A DNA stretch of 44,041 nt from Spraguea lophii (Eukaryota; Microsporidia; Spragueidae), in the NCBI GenBank assembly GCA_001887945.1, contig LDOQ01000326.1:1-44041 (forward strand). The letters run 5' to 3'. A program made the translations under genes and the position numbers. Shown one piece after another: positions 27,525 to 37,343 of this stretch. The notes below the pieces were generated by a model. The model was not told the origin of the DNA. It made no database searches and was given only the letters and a program-made list of their open reading frames with translations. Each line of letters starts with the position of its first letter. The first letter of the stretch is position 1.

Positions 27525-28556
27525 TTATTTTCTGAAGAAGTCATCAAGAGATCCTTGCTTAGCTTTCTTTTTTCCTTTGAACAATCGTTCTATACCTTTT
27601 TTTACTCTCTCTTCATCAAATTGTTTTTCTTTTACTAAATATTCATTGATATTTTGTAAATTAATTTCATTCCATCGTATATCCAGGTTGGGAAGTGGTG
27701 CATCTTCTTTTCCAAGCGTATTAAAAATTAATCTAGCATTTTTATATTCCCAATTTTCTACCGCTGTATATTTTTCATGTTTTAAAATTTCTTCTATTTT
27801 TTTATATTTTCGTATAAATGTTACGGCTTTTTGTGGGCCTACACCTTTTAATGATTGTGTATAATCACATCCTAATATTATGCACATATCTATAAATTCT
27901 TCCATTTTCATATCCAATTGAGATAAAATTTTATCTAAATTATATTCTTCAACGGGAAGTTTTTTAGATTCTGCGGCATTTAAATTACGTAAAAGCCTAG
28001 GTGCACCAAAAGTTAATGCATCCATATCTTCAGTACCTACCCCATAAACTATATTTTTATGTGCCAAATACGCACAAAAAGCCTCTGCTTCAGAAGGAGC
28101 AGTGACAAAAGGAATACCCATTAAAGTTAATAATTTCTTACATTCATCCACATGTATTTTTCCAACCTTTACTTTTCTTTTATCAAATTTAGCCATTAAT
28201 TCTTTATCTCCATCTTTTTCAGCCTCCTTATATTTTTCCTCGGCCTCTGCCCTTCTTATATTTCTTTTTTCTATTTCCTGAATTTTTATCTCTGGAGGTT
28301 TACCATCAAAAACATATAATATCTTTATTCCCTTTTCTACCAACCTAATAGTTCTATAAAACATTCCTACCAAATGAGATGTAGTTTCACCACCACTAAG
28401 CATAACACCATCACTTCTAATAGCAATAAGAAATTGATATATTGACATAGAAGCATCTATAGCTATTGTTTTACCATTAAAATATTCCATAGGCCTTAAA
28501 ACTATTGCATTACTAGCATGCTTTTTAATAACCTTAGATAATTGAAGTATACCCAT
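27525..28556 (-). CDS. FEN1: Flap endonuclease 1 (Rad27)
   Basis: Protein of 343 aa, slightly short of the usual 380. All features are in place: MGILQLSK start, AIDASMSIYQFL, VFDGKPPEIK, the acidic APSEAEAFCAYLA and GTEDMDALTFG, GCDYTQSLKGVGPQKA with the helix-two-turn-helix, and a C-terminal PCNA-binding box QGSLDDFF (334-341). It cuts 5' flaps in Okazaki fragment maturation and long-patch base excision repair in the nucleus. The basic tail beyond the PCNA box is nearly gone. Confidence 0.97.
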   Translation of the reverse strand: MGILQLSKVIKKHASNAIVLRPMEYFNGKTIAIDASMSIYQFLIAIRSDGVMLSGGETTSHLVGMFYRTIRLVEKGIKILYVFDGKPPEIKIQEIEKRNIRRAEAEEKYKEAEKDGDKELMAKFDKRKVKVGKIHVDECKKLLTLMGIPFVTAPSEAEAFCAYLAHKNIVYGVGTEDMDALTFGAPRLLRNLNAAESKKLPVEEYNLDKILSQLDMKMEEFIDMCIILGCDYTQSLKGVGPQKAVTFIRKYKKIEEILKHEKYTAVENWEYKNARLIFNTLGKEDAPLPNLDIRWNEINLQNINEYLVKEKQFDEERVKKGIERLFKGKKKAKQGSLDDFFRK

Positions 28557-28559
28557 GGG
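28557..28559 (-). promoter_or_regulatory. CCC start signal of FEN1
   Basis: CCC on the minus strand directly before ATGGG (CCCATGGG). Confidence 0.5.
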
Positions 28560-28847
28560 TTTATAATAAGAAGAAAATAATAAATTATTCTATGTTAAAT
28601 TAGTATACGGATATAGGATTATTTTTCTTTAAGAAATATTTTATAAATATCTTTTATGTTAATTTTATTTTGAAAATATTTTCTCACTGTCTTTGTTTCA
28701 GTTGAAAAGTAGAAAATGATTAATAAATTATTTTTAGTTATTCATTGAAAATCTAATAAATTTAATATTCTTTATTTTTATTCTTATACGTTTTTATTCT
28801 ATCTTTTATTCGTCGTATCATTCTTATAATTCTTATTATTATTCTTA

Positions 28848-28930
28848 CCACCCTATCGTCGTATCACCCTATCACCCTATCACCCTATCACCATATAACT
28901 CTATCACCATAACACCATAACACCATATCA
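28848..28930. repeat. Short tandem repeat of CACCCTAT type
   Basis: Runs of CACCCTAT and variants CACCATAT and CACCATAA, about nine units of 8-9 bases, between the divergent FEN1 and PI4K genes. It recalls a telomere-like repeat in composition but is short, irregular and internal. Confidence 0.7.
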
Positions 28931-29026
28931 TTATTATAATTCTTATAACATTTCAATTGTTTAGAAATTAACCTATAATTTTTAATTTGATCATAATACC
29001 ATCATAAATAAATATACATTGATTTA

Positions 29027-29030
29027 CCCC
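29027..29030 (+). promoter_or_regulatory. CCC start signal of the PI 4-kinase gene
   Basis: CCCC directly before the ATG at 29031, which fixes the start. Confidence 0.5.
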
Positions 29031-31373
29031 ATGAAAAATACTGAAGCAAAACTATGGCTTCACAAATTATTTAACAGCAGCTATTTTGACACTTCCATGG
29101 TAATAAGCTATTTATATCGTTATCCACAACCTGGTATTCATTATTATTTATGTAAAAAATTATCTTATAGAACTGATATATATGATGTTATACCAGAATT
29201 AGTACATGTATTTTTTTATCATAATAATATTTCTTTTCCTTTATATAATTTTTTAATTCATATTTGTAAAAGAAATAAAAAATATGCAATGGCAGTGTAT
29301 TTTCAATTGAATATTTATAAAGAAATAACAATAGAGCAAAATAAATATAAAAATGAAATCATAAATAGAATATTTAATAGTAATATATGGAATAGAGGAA
29401 ATATGAAGATAAAGCAAAAAGAATATGAATATGAATGCAAGAAGGATGAAGATAAAATTGAGTGTAATGATTTTGAAATGGATCAAGAAATATTTGATGA
29501 AATATTGGCGGTAGAAAATACTCCTAGAAATGATATTTTGGAAGAAATAAAAGCGGATGATAATAAAAATGAAATAAAAATGGATGATAATAAAAATGAA
29601 ATAAAAGAATTTATTAAGGAGAAAAAAGAAAGTAAGGATCATTATTCATATCTTAACCATCCTACTTCTAATATTTCTACTGATAATGATAAAATAATGA
29701 GTATAGAATCAGTATTTCTATATTTTGTTTCTTCTGTTTCTTTGGTATATCAACCATTATGTAAACAATTAAAAGATTATGAAGAGAATTTATGTAGGAT
29801 TAATGAAAAAAATACTACAAATAAAGAAATTGTATTTATAGAAGAATTAGTTAGAATATCTGATAGATTGAAAAGTTTACCTAAAAAAATGAGAGAGAGA
29901 GCATTGGATATAGAATTAAAGATATTAAATACTATGTTACCTAAACAGATATCATTACCTATAGCATTTGATAATAATGAGATATTATTGAGTGTGTGTA
30001 TAGAAGAATGTAAGATTTTAGATTCTGCTGTAAATGTACCGTATATTTTAGTATATGAAGTTTGTAAGGATATCGGTGTATTAGAAGAAAGAGAAAAGGA
30101 AAAGATAATTAAAAGAAAAAATATAATAAAAAAATCTAATGAATTTAAAAATGTAGAAAGAAATAAAAATATGATATTAGAAAATATTAATAAAGAAATA
30201 TTGGATGAAGTAATAACAGAGGTTGATGATTCCCTGGGAAGTAAAATATCTTTAAAATTAGAAAATACGCAAAATGTAAATAAAAATAAAATAACAAATT
30301 TTGATAAAAAGATAAATGAAATAGAAGATGAAATATTGCTGAATGAAATGGTTTTACTTAATCAGCTTTATATTTTAAATGAAAATAATAAAGAAAAAAA
30401 ATATATTAAAGAAAGAATTATAGAAGAATTAATGATTGTTAAAGAGCCGATAGAAGAAGAGAAAAATGAAAGTAGGATTTTTAGTGTAATAAATTATTTT
30501 AAAGGAAAAAAAGAAGAAATAATAATAAAAAAGATAAATTTTAATATCGATAAAGAGAGAATGGAAAGTAAATACAAAAATAGAAGAGGATGGGATGTTA
30601 AATCTCTTATAATAAAAATAGGAAATGATTTAAGACAAGAACTCGTTGCATACCACGTTCTTAGAGAAATGAAAAAAATATGGGAAGAAGAAGAAAGGAA
30701 AATATGGGTAGAACCATATGAAATTTATTTATTAAATGAACGTAGTGCATTGGTAGAACCGGTTAAAGAAGCACAATCTATCCATTTTATAAAAAAATAT
30801 GGAGTAGATAACAAAAAAGTGCTTTATCTAAAAAGCTTTTTTATTCATAAATACGGAGATGAAAAATCCCCTGAATATTATGAATCCGTTAGTAATTTTT
30901 TATATTCACTAGTTGGATATTCATTGGTTACATATTTTCTTCAATTAAAAGATAGACACAATGGTAATATTCTATTAAAAAACACAGGACAAATAGTACA
31001 TATAGATTTCGGTTTTATTTTAGGCCAACATCCAGGATTCTATGCTGTAGAAACAGCCCCATTTAAATTTAGTAATGAATATTTAGATTTACTAGGAGAT
31101 AGAATCTTAGAATTTAAAATTCTATTTTACGAAGGATTTATTTCTCTTAGAAAATATTCTGAAAGATTATGCAGAATAATAGAAATAATGAATACGAATA
31201 ATCCTTTCCTATCAAAAAATGCATTAGATATTTTTAGAGATAAATTTAAATTAGAATTATCAGAGAATGAAATAGAAGATTATGTAGATACATTAATCAA
31301 TTGGAGTCTTAAAAGTATGACAACAGGATTGTATGATTCATATCAATATTTTTCTAATGGATATATAAAATAA
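29031..31373 (+). CDS. PIK1: Phosphatidylinositol 4-kinase, Pik1/PI4KB type
   Basis: Protein of 780 aa from the first ATG. The N-terminal part (FNSSYFDTSMVISYLYRYPQ, then PGIHYYLCKKL) matches the lipid kinase unique helical domain of Pik1. The middle holds Lys/Asn/Glu-rich insertions with a short internal repeat (DDNKNEIK twice, about 183-200). LPKQISLPI and NVPYILVYEV match the Pik1 stretch before the kinase. The kinase core has IIKIGNDLRQELVAYHVL, the catalytic loop KDRHNGNILL and HIDFGFILGQHPGF, then ETAPFKFSNEYLDLLG. The enzyme makes PI4P at the Golgi for secretion. Pik1 rather than class III PI3K is supported by the DLRQELLA-type phosphate loop and the regions before it. Confidence 0.9.
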   Translation: MKNTEAKLWLHKLFNSSYFDTSMVISYLYRYPQPGIHYYLCKKLSYRTDIYDVIPELVHVFFYHNNISFPLYNFLIHICKRNKKYAMAVYFQLNIYKEITIEQNKYKNEIINRIFNSNIWNRGNMKIKQKEYEYECKKDEDKIECNDFEMDQEIFDEILAVENTPRNDILEEIKADDNKNEIKMDDNKNEIKEFIKEKKESKDHYSYLNHPTSNISTDNDKIMSIESVFLYFVSSVSLVYQPLCKQLKDYEENLCRINEKNTTNKEIVFIEELVRISDRLKSLPKKMRERALDIELKILNTMLPKQISLPIAFDNNEILLSVCIEECKILDSAVNVPYILVYEVCKDIGVLEEREKEKIIKRKNIIKKSNEFKNVERNKNMILENINKEILDEVITEVDDSLGSKISLKLENTQNVNKNKITNFDKKINEIEDEILLNEMVLLNQLYILNENNKEKKYIKERIIEELMIVKEPIEEEKNESRIFSVINYFKGKKEEIIIKKINFNIDKERMESKYKNRRGWDVKSLIIKIGNDLRQELVAYHVLREMKKIWEEEERKIWVEPYEIYLLNERSALVEPVKEAQSIHFIKKYGVDNKKVLYLKSFFIHKYGDEKSPEYYESVSNFLYSLVGYSLVTYFLQLKDRHNGNILLKNTGQIVHIDFGFILGQHPGFYAVETAPFKFSNEYLDLLGDRILEFKILFYEGFISLRKYSERLCRIIEIMNTNNPFLSKNALDIFRDKFKLELSENEIEDYVDTLINWSLKSMTTGLYDSYQYFSNGYIK

Positions 31374-31433
31374 TAGATAAAGATTTTAATTATAAAATAA
31401 ATAGATGATATGTTATAATATACTTGTTATTTT

Positions 31434-31503
31434 ATTATCTATATAAGCATTGCATTCCATTTAATCTTATTATCTATATAAGCATTGTATTCTATTTAAT
31501 CTT
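31434..31503. repeat. Direct duplication, about 35 bp, two copies
   Basis: ATTATCTATATAAGCATTG is followed by CATTCCATTTAATCTT in copy one and TATTCTATTTAATCTT in copy two. Downstream of the PI4K stop. Confidence 0.75.
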
Positions 31504-31519
31504 TTAAAACCTTTTATCT

Positions 31520-31780
31520 CTAATAACAAGATTAATCTCATTTAGATTATTTATCATAAAAAATTATGGTAATAGATATGATATTAAAAAATATTGGTGA
31601 AACTTTTAAATTACCTATATCTACTATCAAAAATATAATAGAATATATAAAAAAGAATATAAGATTGACAAAACAATTGTAGATGATATGCATAATATAA
31701 AGATGAAATTAAGATATACAATAGAATTAAGATTATATACATTTTCTAGAACAATTAAGAAAGTTAATAAGAAATAAATT
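31520..31780 (+). pseudogene. Tc1/mariner-like helix-turn-helix remnant
   Basis: The plus strand encodes ILKNIGETFKLPISTIKNII followed by EYIKK, the second helix-turn-helix of Tc1/mariner transposases (compare IAETFNLPRSTV..II..Y). It is broken by stops before and after, and no catalytic domain is visible. It may be the decayed N-terminus of a transposase. Confidence 0.4.
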
Positions 31781-31839
31781 TGAAATGATATTGTCTTATT
31801 TTAAAATAAATAACTTTTTAATAAAGCCATTATTTAAAC

Positions 31840-32175
31840 ATATTTCTTAACCTATTATATGGTATTTGGGTTTTAAAGTATATTTAAATTTGTATTAACT
31901 GATTTCATTACATATATTTATTATTTTATCTTATGTTCCGGAACGTTAGAATTTTACGTAGATGTAATCATCATTCCATCGTTATTAATGGATTTTTAAT
32001 CTCTTTCTTAGTATAATATTGACAAATTCACAAATCAATGTAGAGATGGTAATTGCACTAACTAAACATTACTTTAATTTAGTAGTAGGACCATAATACA
32101 AGGTATACCTAATACTACATTATAGAATCCTGCAAACCCAACAACTTATTTATCCATATTTATTTTTTTTTGTAA
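31840..32175 (-). mobile_element. tRNA-derived SINE, decayed, headless
   Basis: The body is readable from about 31840 (TTGGGTTTTAAAGTATATTTAAA) through TTATGTTCCGGAACGTTAGAATTTTACG to CCAACAACTTATTT near 32150. No head. It lies downstream of the YEATS gene stop. Confidence 0.75.
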
Positions 32176-32264
32176 TTTCTTCTTATCTACATTTTATTGT
32201 TTAGTAATTTCTTCTCTTTTATCATATTTACGTGTAAAAATACATTTTAATTATTCTCTATTAT

Positions 32265-32789
32265 TTACGTAAAATTAGAATCCAATAAATATTCTATTGC
32301 ACATTCCAATTTTCTAAATTCCTCATCTTCCTTATCTACTATCAGACTTCTATCCTCATCCCCTTGTTCTTTTAATATTTTATACATATTTTTAGTTGGC
32401 GATCTAAAAATAATCTCATCATATTTTTCACTTATTACACTACCATTTTTTAAAACACCATTTTTTCCATCTGCATACAACATTATGAAATGTGATGTAG
32501 ATACACTTTTTTCATTCTCATCAATAAAATTTATTTTTATATGAATATTAAATTCTCCCCATCCCATTTCTTCTATTTCAAATGGATATCCTACGGTTCT
32601 TATAGGATTAGGAAATGTTTCGTGTAAAGTATACGTTATATCTTTTATATAACTTAAATCACAATTGAATGCAGCGCGTATAGACACTTTCCATTTATGG
32701 GTGGATCCTTCAGGTGTTGGGGGTAGTTGGTGGGATGTGGATGTTATAAATATTCCGCGGGAAATATTTGCATTCTCTATTTTTTTCAT
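32265..32789 (-). CDS. YAF9: YEATS-domain protein, Yaf9/Taf14 type
   Basis: Protein of 174 aa. The YEATS fold spans about 8-130: HKWKVSIRAAFNCDLSYIKD, TLHETFPNPIRTVGYPFEIE and EMGWGEFNIHIKINFIDENE, matching the family's LHESF.NP.R...PFEV.E.GWGEF. A short helical tail follows (FRKLECAIEYLL). YEATS domains read acylated histone lysines. Yaf9 acts in SWR1 and NuA4, Taf14 in TFIID and other complexes; size and the N-terminal WxV pattern favour Yaf9, but the tail is too short to be sure. Confidence 0.88.
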   Translation of the reverse strand: MKKIENANISRGIFITSTSHQLPPTPEGSTHKWKVSIRAAFNCDLSYIKDITYTLHETFPNPIRTVGYPFEIEEMGWGEFNIHIKINFIDENEKSVSTSHFIMLYADGKNGVLKNGSVISEKYDEIIFRSPTKNMYKILKEQGDEDRSLIVDKEDEEFRKLECAIEYLLDSNFT

Positions 32790-32791
32790 AA

Positions 32792-32794
32792 GGG
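32792..32794 (-). promoter_or_regulatory. CCC start signal of the YEATS gene
   Basis: CCC on the minus strand two bases before the ATG at 32789. Confidence 0.4.
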
Positions 32795-33004
32795 TGAATA
32801 ATAGAATATTTTAAAGATTAAAGAACATTATATTAATAAATTATTGTTATTATCTGTTATTATCTTGTTTGATAACAATTTAAAATATTATTAAACATAA
32901 TTTTAAACATCATTGTATTGTTCTAATCTATTATCCTCTATCACTTTCTTATCATCTACTTCATACCATCTACTATCACTTCCTATCATTTGTTATTTTT
33001 TTAA

Positions 33005-33007
33005 CCC
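33005..33007 (+). promoter_or_regulatory. CCC start signal of the ankyrin gene
   Basis: CCC three bases before the ATG at 33011. Confidence 0.35.
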
Positions 33008-33010
33008 TCA

Positions 33011-34480
33011 ATGTCTAAGTTACCTCCATTATATGATTACATACAAGATTATAATAATGCTTCTAATTGTAGAACATATCTTCTCGGTCTATTAGATCTA
33101 TCTATAGATTACTGTGCTGACGGTTTTGCTTCAAAAAAAGAATATTGGTCTAAGCTCAGTTATACAAAAGATTTAAGTGATAATAATTTTAATCTTCATA
33201 AATTAAAATTATCGATATTGGATGGGATAGACGTAGAATGTAAATATTCAATAAAAAATAATAGGAGGTGTGGTAATATATTTATTATGGCTATGCTTTA
33301 CGGTAGATTGGATATTGTTAAACATTTTTTAAATCATGGATTTCCTTATAGTGTAAATTGTAGAATACTTAATTCTCAGCAATTTCCTACCTATGGAATG
33401 TTAGCATTGGGATTGAATGATCCACAATTGATTTCGTGTGTGAAACGGTCTTTAAAAGCAGATATTAGTTGGTTTGGAATTAATTCAGGATTTCTTATGG
33501 CTTTGAAAGGTTCTTATACCAGAAATATAACATATTTACCTGCTGGACAATATTTTTATATTTCAAAATCCAATGGTTATGATTATAAATCATTTAATAA
33601 TAATTTCTTGATTGTAGAAGCAGATTTTATTTGCATGAAAGAAGATACAAAGAAAATTCTTTCATATTTAAAAATTCATAATGGTGGTGTAAGATTTTCT
33701 AAATGCTGTTATCTATTACAATCAAATTTAGATATTTGTTTTAAATTATACGAATACAAAGCAGATGTATTTCAAATAATGTATGGAATGACACCTATTC
33801 ATTTTTCTGCGATAAGAAATTCTATTGAAGGAATTATATTTTTTATGAAAACCGGTCTCAGTCTAAATAGTTCAGACGATAAACATCGTTCCCCATTATT
33901 TCATGCATATAAAAATAAAAATTATCCATTATGCAAATTCATGTTAGATTACGGTGCAGAAATAGATTTTTTTGTTTTCGCACAAGAAGATACATTTGAA
34001 GTAACATTTGATAATTTAGAAGAAGCAGAAAAATTAGTAAAAACAAAATCCAACCTATCACAAATATTATGTCTCGATAAAGACAAACCTAACGCATTAC
34101 TTCATCTTGAACATAAATACGGCACCAAAGAAAAAACAGCCCACCACATAATATATTCCACGACCGAGGAATTATTCGAAGAACATAAAAATAGTATAGC
34201 ATTCATCCTAAACCAAAAATATGATAAACAATACATAAAAACAATAGAAGAGAAAATAGATAAATTTCTAAATAAAGAAAAGAAAAAAACAACATCATTT
34301 TTTACACAGAAGGTAATTACACCATTATTTACAAATATCAACAAAGTAAAGACAAAAGCAGAAAGACTAACAAAATATATATTTCCACCGAATAAGAAAA
34401 TGATACCATCAGATTCTTATTATTTAATGAAACAGAGAATTAATGAGCAGAAGGTAATAGAAATAACTAAAAAGAAATAG
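33011..34480 (+). CDS. Ankyrin-repeat protein
   Basis: Protein of 489 aa. Ankyrin-like units are seen at about 93-125 (IFIMAMLYGRLDIVKHFLNHG), 258-290 (TPIHFSAIRNSIEGIIFFMK) and 292-325 (RSPLFHAYKNKNYPLCKFML, DYGAEID); more diverged units probably fill the space. The C-terminal 130 residues are basic and helical (KEKKKTTSFFTQKVITPLFT). No signal peptide or membrane segment. It is a scaffold of unknown partner. Confidence 0.75.
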   Translation: MSKLPPLYDYIQDYNNASNCRTYLLGLLDLSIDYCADGFASKKEYWSKLSYTKDLSDNNFNLHKLKLSILDGIDVECKYSIKNNRRCGNIFIMAMLYGRLDIVKHFLNHGFPYSVNCRILNSQQFPTYGMLALGLNDPQLISCVKRSLKADISWFGINSGFLMALKGSYTRNITYLPAGQYFYISKSNGYDYKSFNNNFLIVEADFICMKEDTKKILSYLKIHNGGVRFSKCCYLLQSNLDICFKLYEYKADVFQIMYGMTPIHFSAIRNSIEGIIFFMKTGLSLNSSDDKHRSPLFHAYKNKNYPLCKFMLDYGAEIDFFVFAQEDTFEVTFDNLEEAEKLVKTKSNLSQILCLDKDKPNALLHLEHKYGTKEKTAHHIIYSTTEELFEEHKNSIAFILNQKYDKQYIKTIEEKIDKFLNKEKKKTTSFFTQKVITPLFTNINKVKTKAERLTKYIFPPNKKMIPSDSYYLMKQRINEQKVIEITKKK

Positions 34481-35184
34481 AGTATAACGTATAGAGCGTG
34501 AGAGAATGATGCAGTATTAAAGTATTAGAGCGTAGAGATGATGAGTTGGAGTGAAAAATGATGTAATGAGAATATAAATGATATAATGATAATATAAGGT
34601 AGAATGTAAATATAAGATATAAGATATAATATCAATAGTAGAATATAAATATAAATAAAGTAGAATATAAAAAATATAAGAATAATAAATATTTTATTAT
34701 TATAATTAAAATCTAATTTAAGGTATAAATGACAATGTAATAATTGTATATTAAAAATAAATAAAATAAATAAAATATTTAATATAAATATTATCATTAT
34801 CATATAATTATATATCACTTATATAATTATCATATATCATATATCATAATTGTTATTACTTAATATATAATTATAATAATAAAATACTTATTAAGAAATT
34901 TATACAATAAAAGTAAATTATAAAATAAAATAATAAAATAATTATTTATAATTAATATTTTATTATTTTATTTAAAGTAATTACAAATATAGAAATGTTA
35001 ATAAAAACAAATAATTTATAATAAATATAATAATATGATAATAGTATTAAATATTATCACGTATCACATATTATTACTTATCATTATTTAATATAAAATA
35101 GGTTATACTGTATTATTTCTATAATTATTATATCCTATTAAGGTATATTATAATGTATTAATAGAAAATAAAAATAATACAACA
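34481..35184. other. Extremely AT-rich intergenic region
   Basis: About 700 bases of almost pure A and T with short ATATAA-type repeats, no gene. Confidence 0.45.
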
Positions 35185-35784
35185 ATGGTAAGATCAGAAG
35201 AAATACAATTATTTGTATATTTTATAGAATCTATAAATAATAATAATAGTGATAATGATAATTATAAAGAATATGGTGGTAATACTAATAATACTAATAA
35301 TATTAATAATAGTAATATTAGTAATAATAATATTAATGATAATATTATTAATGAGAATATTAATAGTAGTGATAGTATAACACAATCAATAAATATCAAC
35401 GATAATAATAATATTAATGATAATGATATTTTTATTAATGAAAAATATATAGAATCTAATAACAGTCTAAATGATTATAATAAGAATTTACGTAGGTTTG
35501 AAAATCTTAGTAAAAACGAGCTTAATATAAATTTTAATTCATTGGACAATAATTGTAAGGATAATAAAAATAAAGATATTATTAATAATAATAAAGATAA
35601 TAGTTATAATGATATTTTAAATTTTACCTCTTCTACTTTGAAGAATGGTAAATTCTTAATAGTAGATTATGATAGTAATATAAATGGTAATAGAGAATAT
35701 GTATGTAGATATTGTAATTTTAGATATGTTTATAAAAGATGTTTATTAAATCATATGAGAAAGAAACATCTTTTTAGTGTGTGA
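35185..35784 (+). CDS. Asn-rich protein with one C2H2 zinc finger
   Basis: Protein of 199 aa. Residues about 18-150 are Asn/Asp/Ile-rich low complexity (runs of AAT codons). The C-terminus ends in one classical C2H2 finger, C-x2-C-x12-H-x4-H (CRYCNFRYVYKRCLLNHMRK, then KH). A single finger after a disordered Asn-rich part suggests a DNA- or RNA-binding regulator; the low-complexity part may simply reflect expansion of AAT triplets. No family beyond the finger. Confidence 0.65.
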   Translation: MVRSEEIQLFVYFIESINNNNSDNDNYKEYGGNTNNTNNINNSNISNNNINDNIINENINSSDSITQSININDNNNINDNDIFINEKYIESNNSLNDYNKNLRRFENLSKNELNINFNSLDNNCKDNKNKDIINNNKDNSYNDILNFTSSTLKNGKFLIVDYDSNINGNREYVCRYCNFRYVYKRCLLNHMRKKHLFSV

Positions 35785-36067
35785 TAATAGATGTATTATA
35801 AAGGTAATAGGGTTGTGCTATAGATGGATATAATGAGGTTGTATTATAAATATTATATATATAATAAATATGATATTATTATAGATAATAGTTGTATAAT
35901 CAGTATAATAAATATTATTTTGTATTTAATAATAATTTTTGAAGTGTTATTAAATATGGTGTTCTGTGTATAAATAAATATTTATGTATTATTATTTAGT
36001 ATACGATTGTTAGGGTATTTTTTAATTAAAATGGATAAAAATAGAATATTGTTGTAATCAAAGTGAA

Positions 36068-36445
36068 TAAAAATGTATTTTTAAAATGAAACTTTTATTT
36101 ATAAGGGTTTCCTGATTTGTCGTGATCTATGGTCTTTGATTTTTAAAGTATATTGAAACTTATACTAATTGGTTTCGTTATATATATGTATTATTTTATC
36201 TTATGTATGTTTTAGAATGTTGAGGTTTTGTATATAGTGTAATTATTATTATATCAGATTTAATAAGATTCTGATATTATCTTTGGTATAGTATTGATGT
36301 AATTAAGTAATACAAGGATTGTGAATATATAACTGATTACTGTTTTAATCGAGTAGTTATGATTTTGTAGGAAACATATTTAAACTAATATCATCGAATC
36401 ACTATTGGATTAAGTATTTTTTCCCTTCTATCTTTTTTATTTTTT
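36068..36445 (-). mobile_element. tRNA-derived SINE, decayed, headless
   Basis: Begins with the reverse of the 3' tail (AATGAAACTTTTATTTATAAGG at 36087 on), then TGATCTATGGTCTTTGATTTTTAAAGTATATTGAAACTTA-type body, and ends at about 36445 without a head. Part of a 1.1-kb gene-free stretch. Confidence 0.75.
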
Positions 36446-36891
36446 TAAATATTTTAGATTTGTAAAGTAGATCTTTTATTTCCTTTTATAATAATGGAAG
36501 GTCTTTTTTATATTAATGATTTAGAGTTGTGATATCTTACGTATACTTTTTTTAAAAGTAATTAATTTTTTTTTACCCTTAATCGTGAACAAAAAAATTA
36601 AAGTGGAAGATGTGCAAAACATATTCAATTCGTTATTAAGTGAGTTTATAGATACTCAAAAATGTTTTTTGTCTTGGTAATATGAAGGAAATAAAAAATA
36701 AAAAAAATATTATCTGATGTTCTCAAAAAATACAAAAAAAACAGATTGTTTATTTGTTGATAATATCCTTTTTAACAATAAGACAGATTAGGTAGAGATG
36801 GTAAAAAATATTTTTCTGTTATAGCCAGATTATAAGAGAAATGATATAACAATATTGTTGAAGTCGACGTCCAGGAGATTATAATCGAATC

Positions 36892-36905
36892 AGAAAAAAA
36901 ATTAG
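36892..36905. repeat. Left target-site duplication of truncated SINE
   Basis: AGAAAAAAAATTAG, repeated exactly at 37278-37291. Confidence 0.75.
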
Positions 36906-37277
36906 GGTTGTTGAGTGGGTGAGGTTTCGATAGCGCAGCATAGCTGTGCCTTGTATGACGGCCCCGCTACTAGATTAAAGTAGTGTTCAGCTGATGTAGT
37001 TGCAATCCCTGTATTGATTTGTGACTCGGCCAATACTATGCAACGAAAGAGGCTGGGAATTCCTTAAGAGCTGGAAGTGGGGGCGGCGACGCGCACCAGA
37101 CGCAAAATCCTAACACTCTGGAGCATAAGGTAAGATGAGATTAATGCATATCTGTAGCGAAACCAGTTAGTACAAGTTTAATTTCGCTCGAGGAACCGAA
37201 GGTCACAGACCATGGTAGGCCGCAACCGGCCAGGAAGCTTTGATAAATAACAGTTTCATTCGTAAAAAAAAAAAAAA
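36906..37277 (+). mobile_element. tRNA-derived SINE, young 5'-truncated copy
   Basis: Starts abruptly at GGTTGTTGAGTGGGTGAGG, lacking the tRNA-like head and linker, and then follows the copy at 25233-25732 almost base for base to the poly(A). A 14-base duplication flanks it. Truncation at the 5' end with a target duplication is typical of LINE-type target-primed reverse transcription. It sits inside the transposase pseudogene. Confidence 0.9.
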
Positions 37278-37291
37278 AGAAAAAAAATTAG
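37278..37291. repeat. Right target-site duplication of truncated SINE
   Basis: Exact copy of 36892-36905. Confidence 0.75.
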
Positions 37292-37325
37292 ACAATTATT
37301 ATGTTAAAAATTCTATAAAAATAAG

Positions 37326-37343
37326 AGGGAAAGATATAATTAT
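37326..37343. repeat. Left 18-bp flanking duplication of TIR element
   Basis: AGGGAAAGATATAATTAT, repeated exactly at 38557-38574, immediately outside the inverted repeats. Confidence 0.8.

Noticed and set aside
28848..28930. Interstitial telomere
   Set aside because: Units vary in sequence and length, the run is under 90 bases, and it lies between two housekeeping genes.
29019..29030. TTG start for the PI 4-kinase
   Set aside because: The ATG at 29031 with CCCC just before it is the better start.
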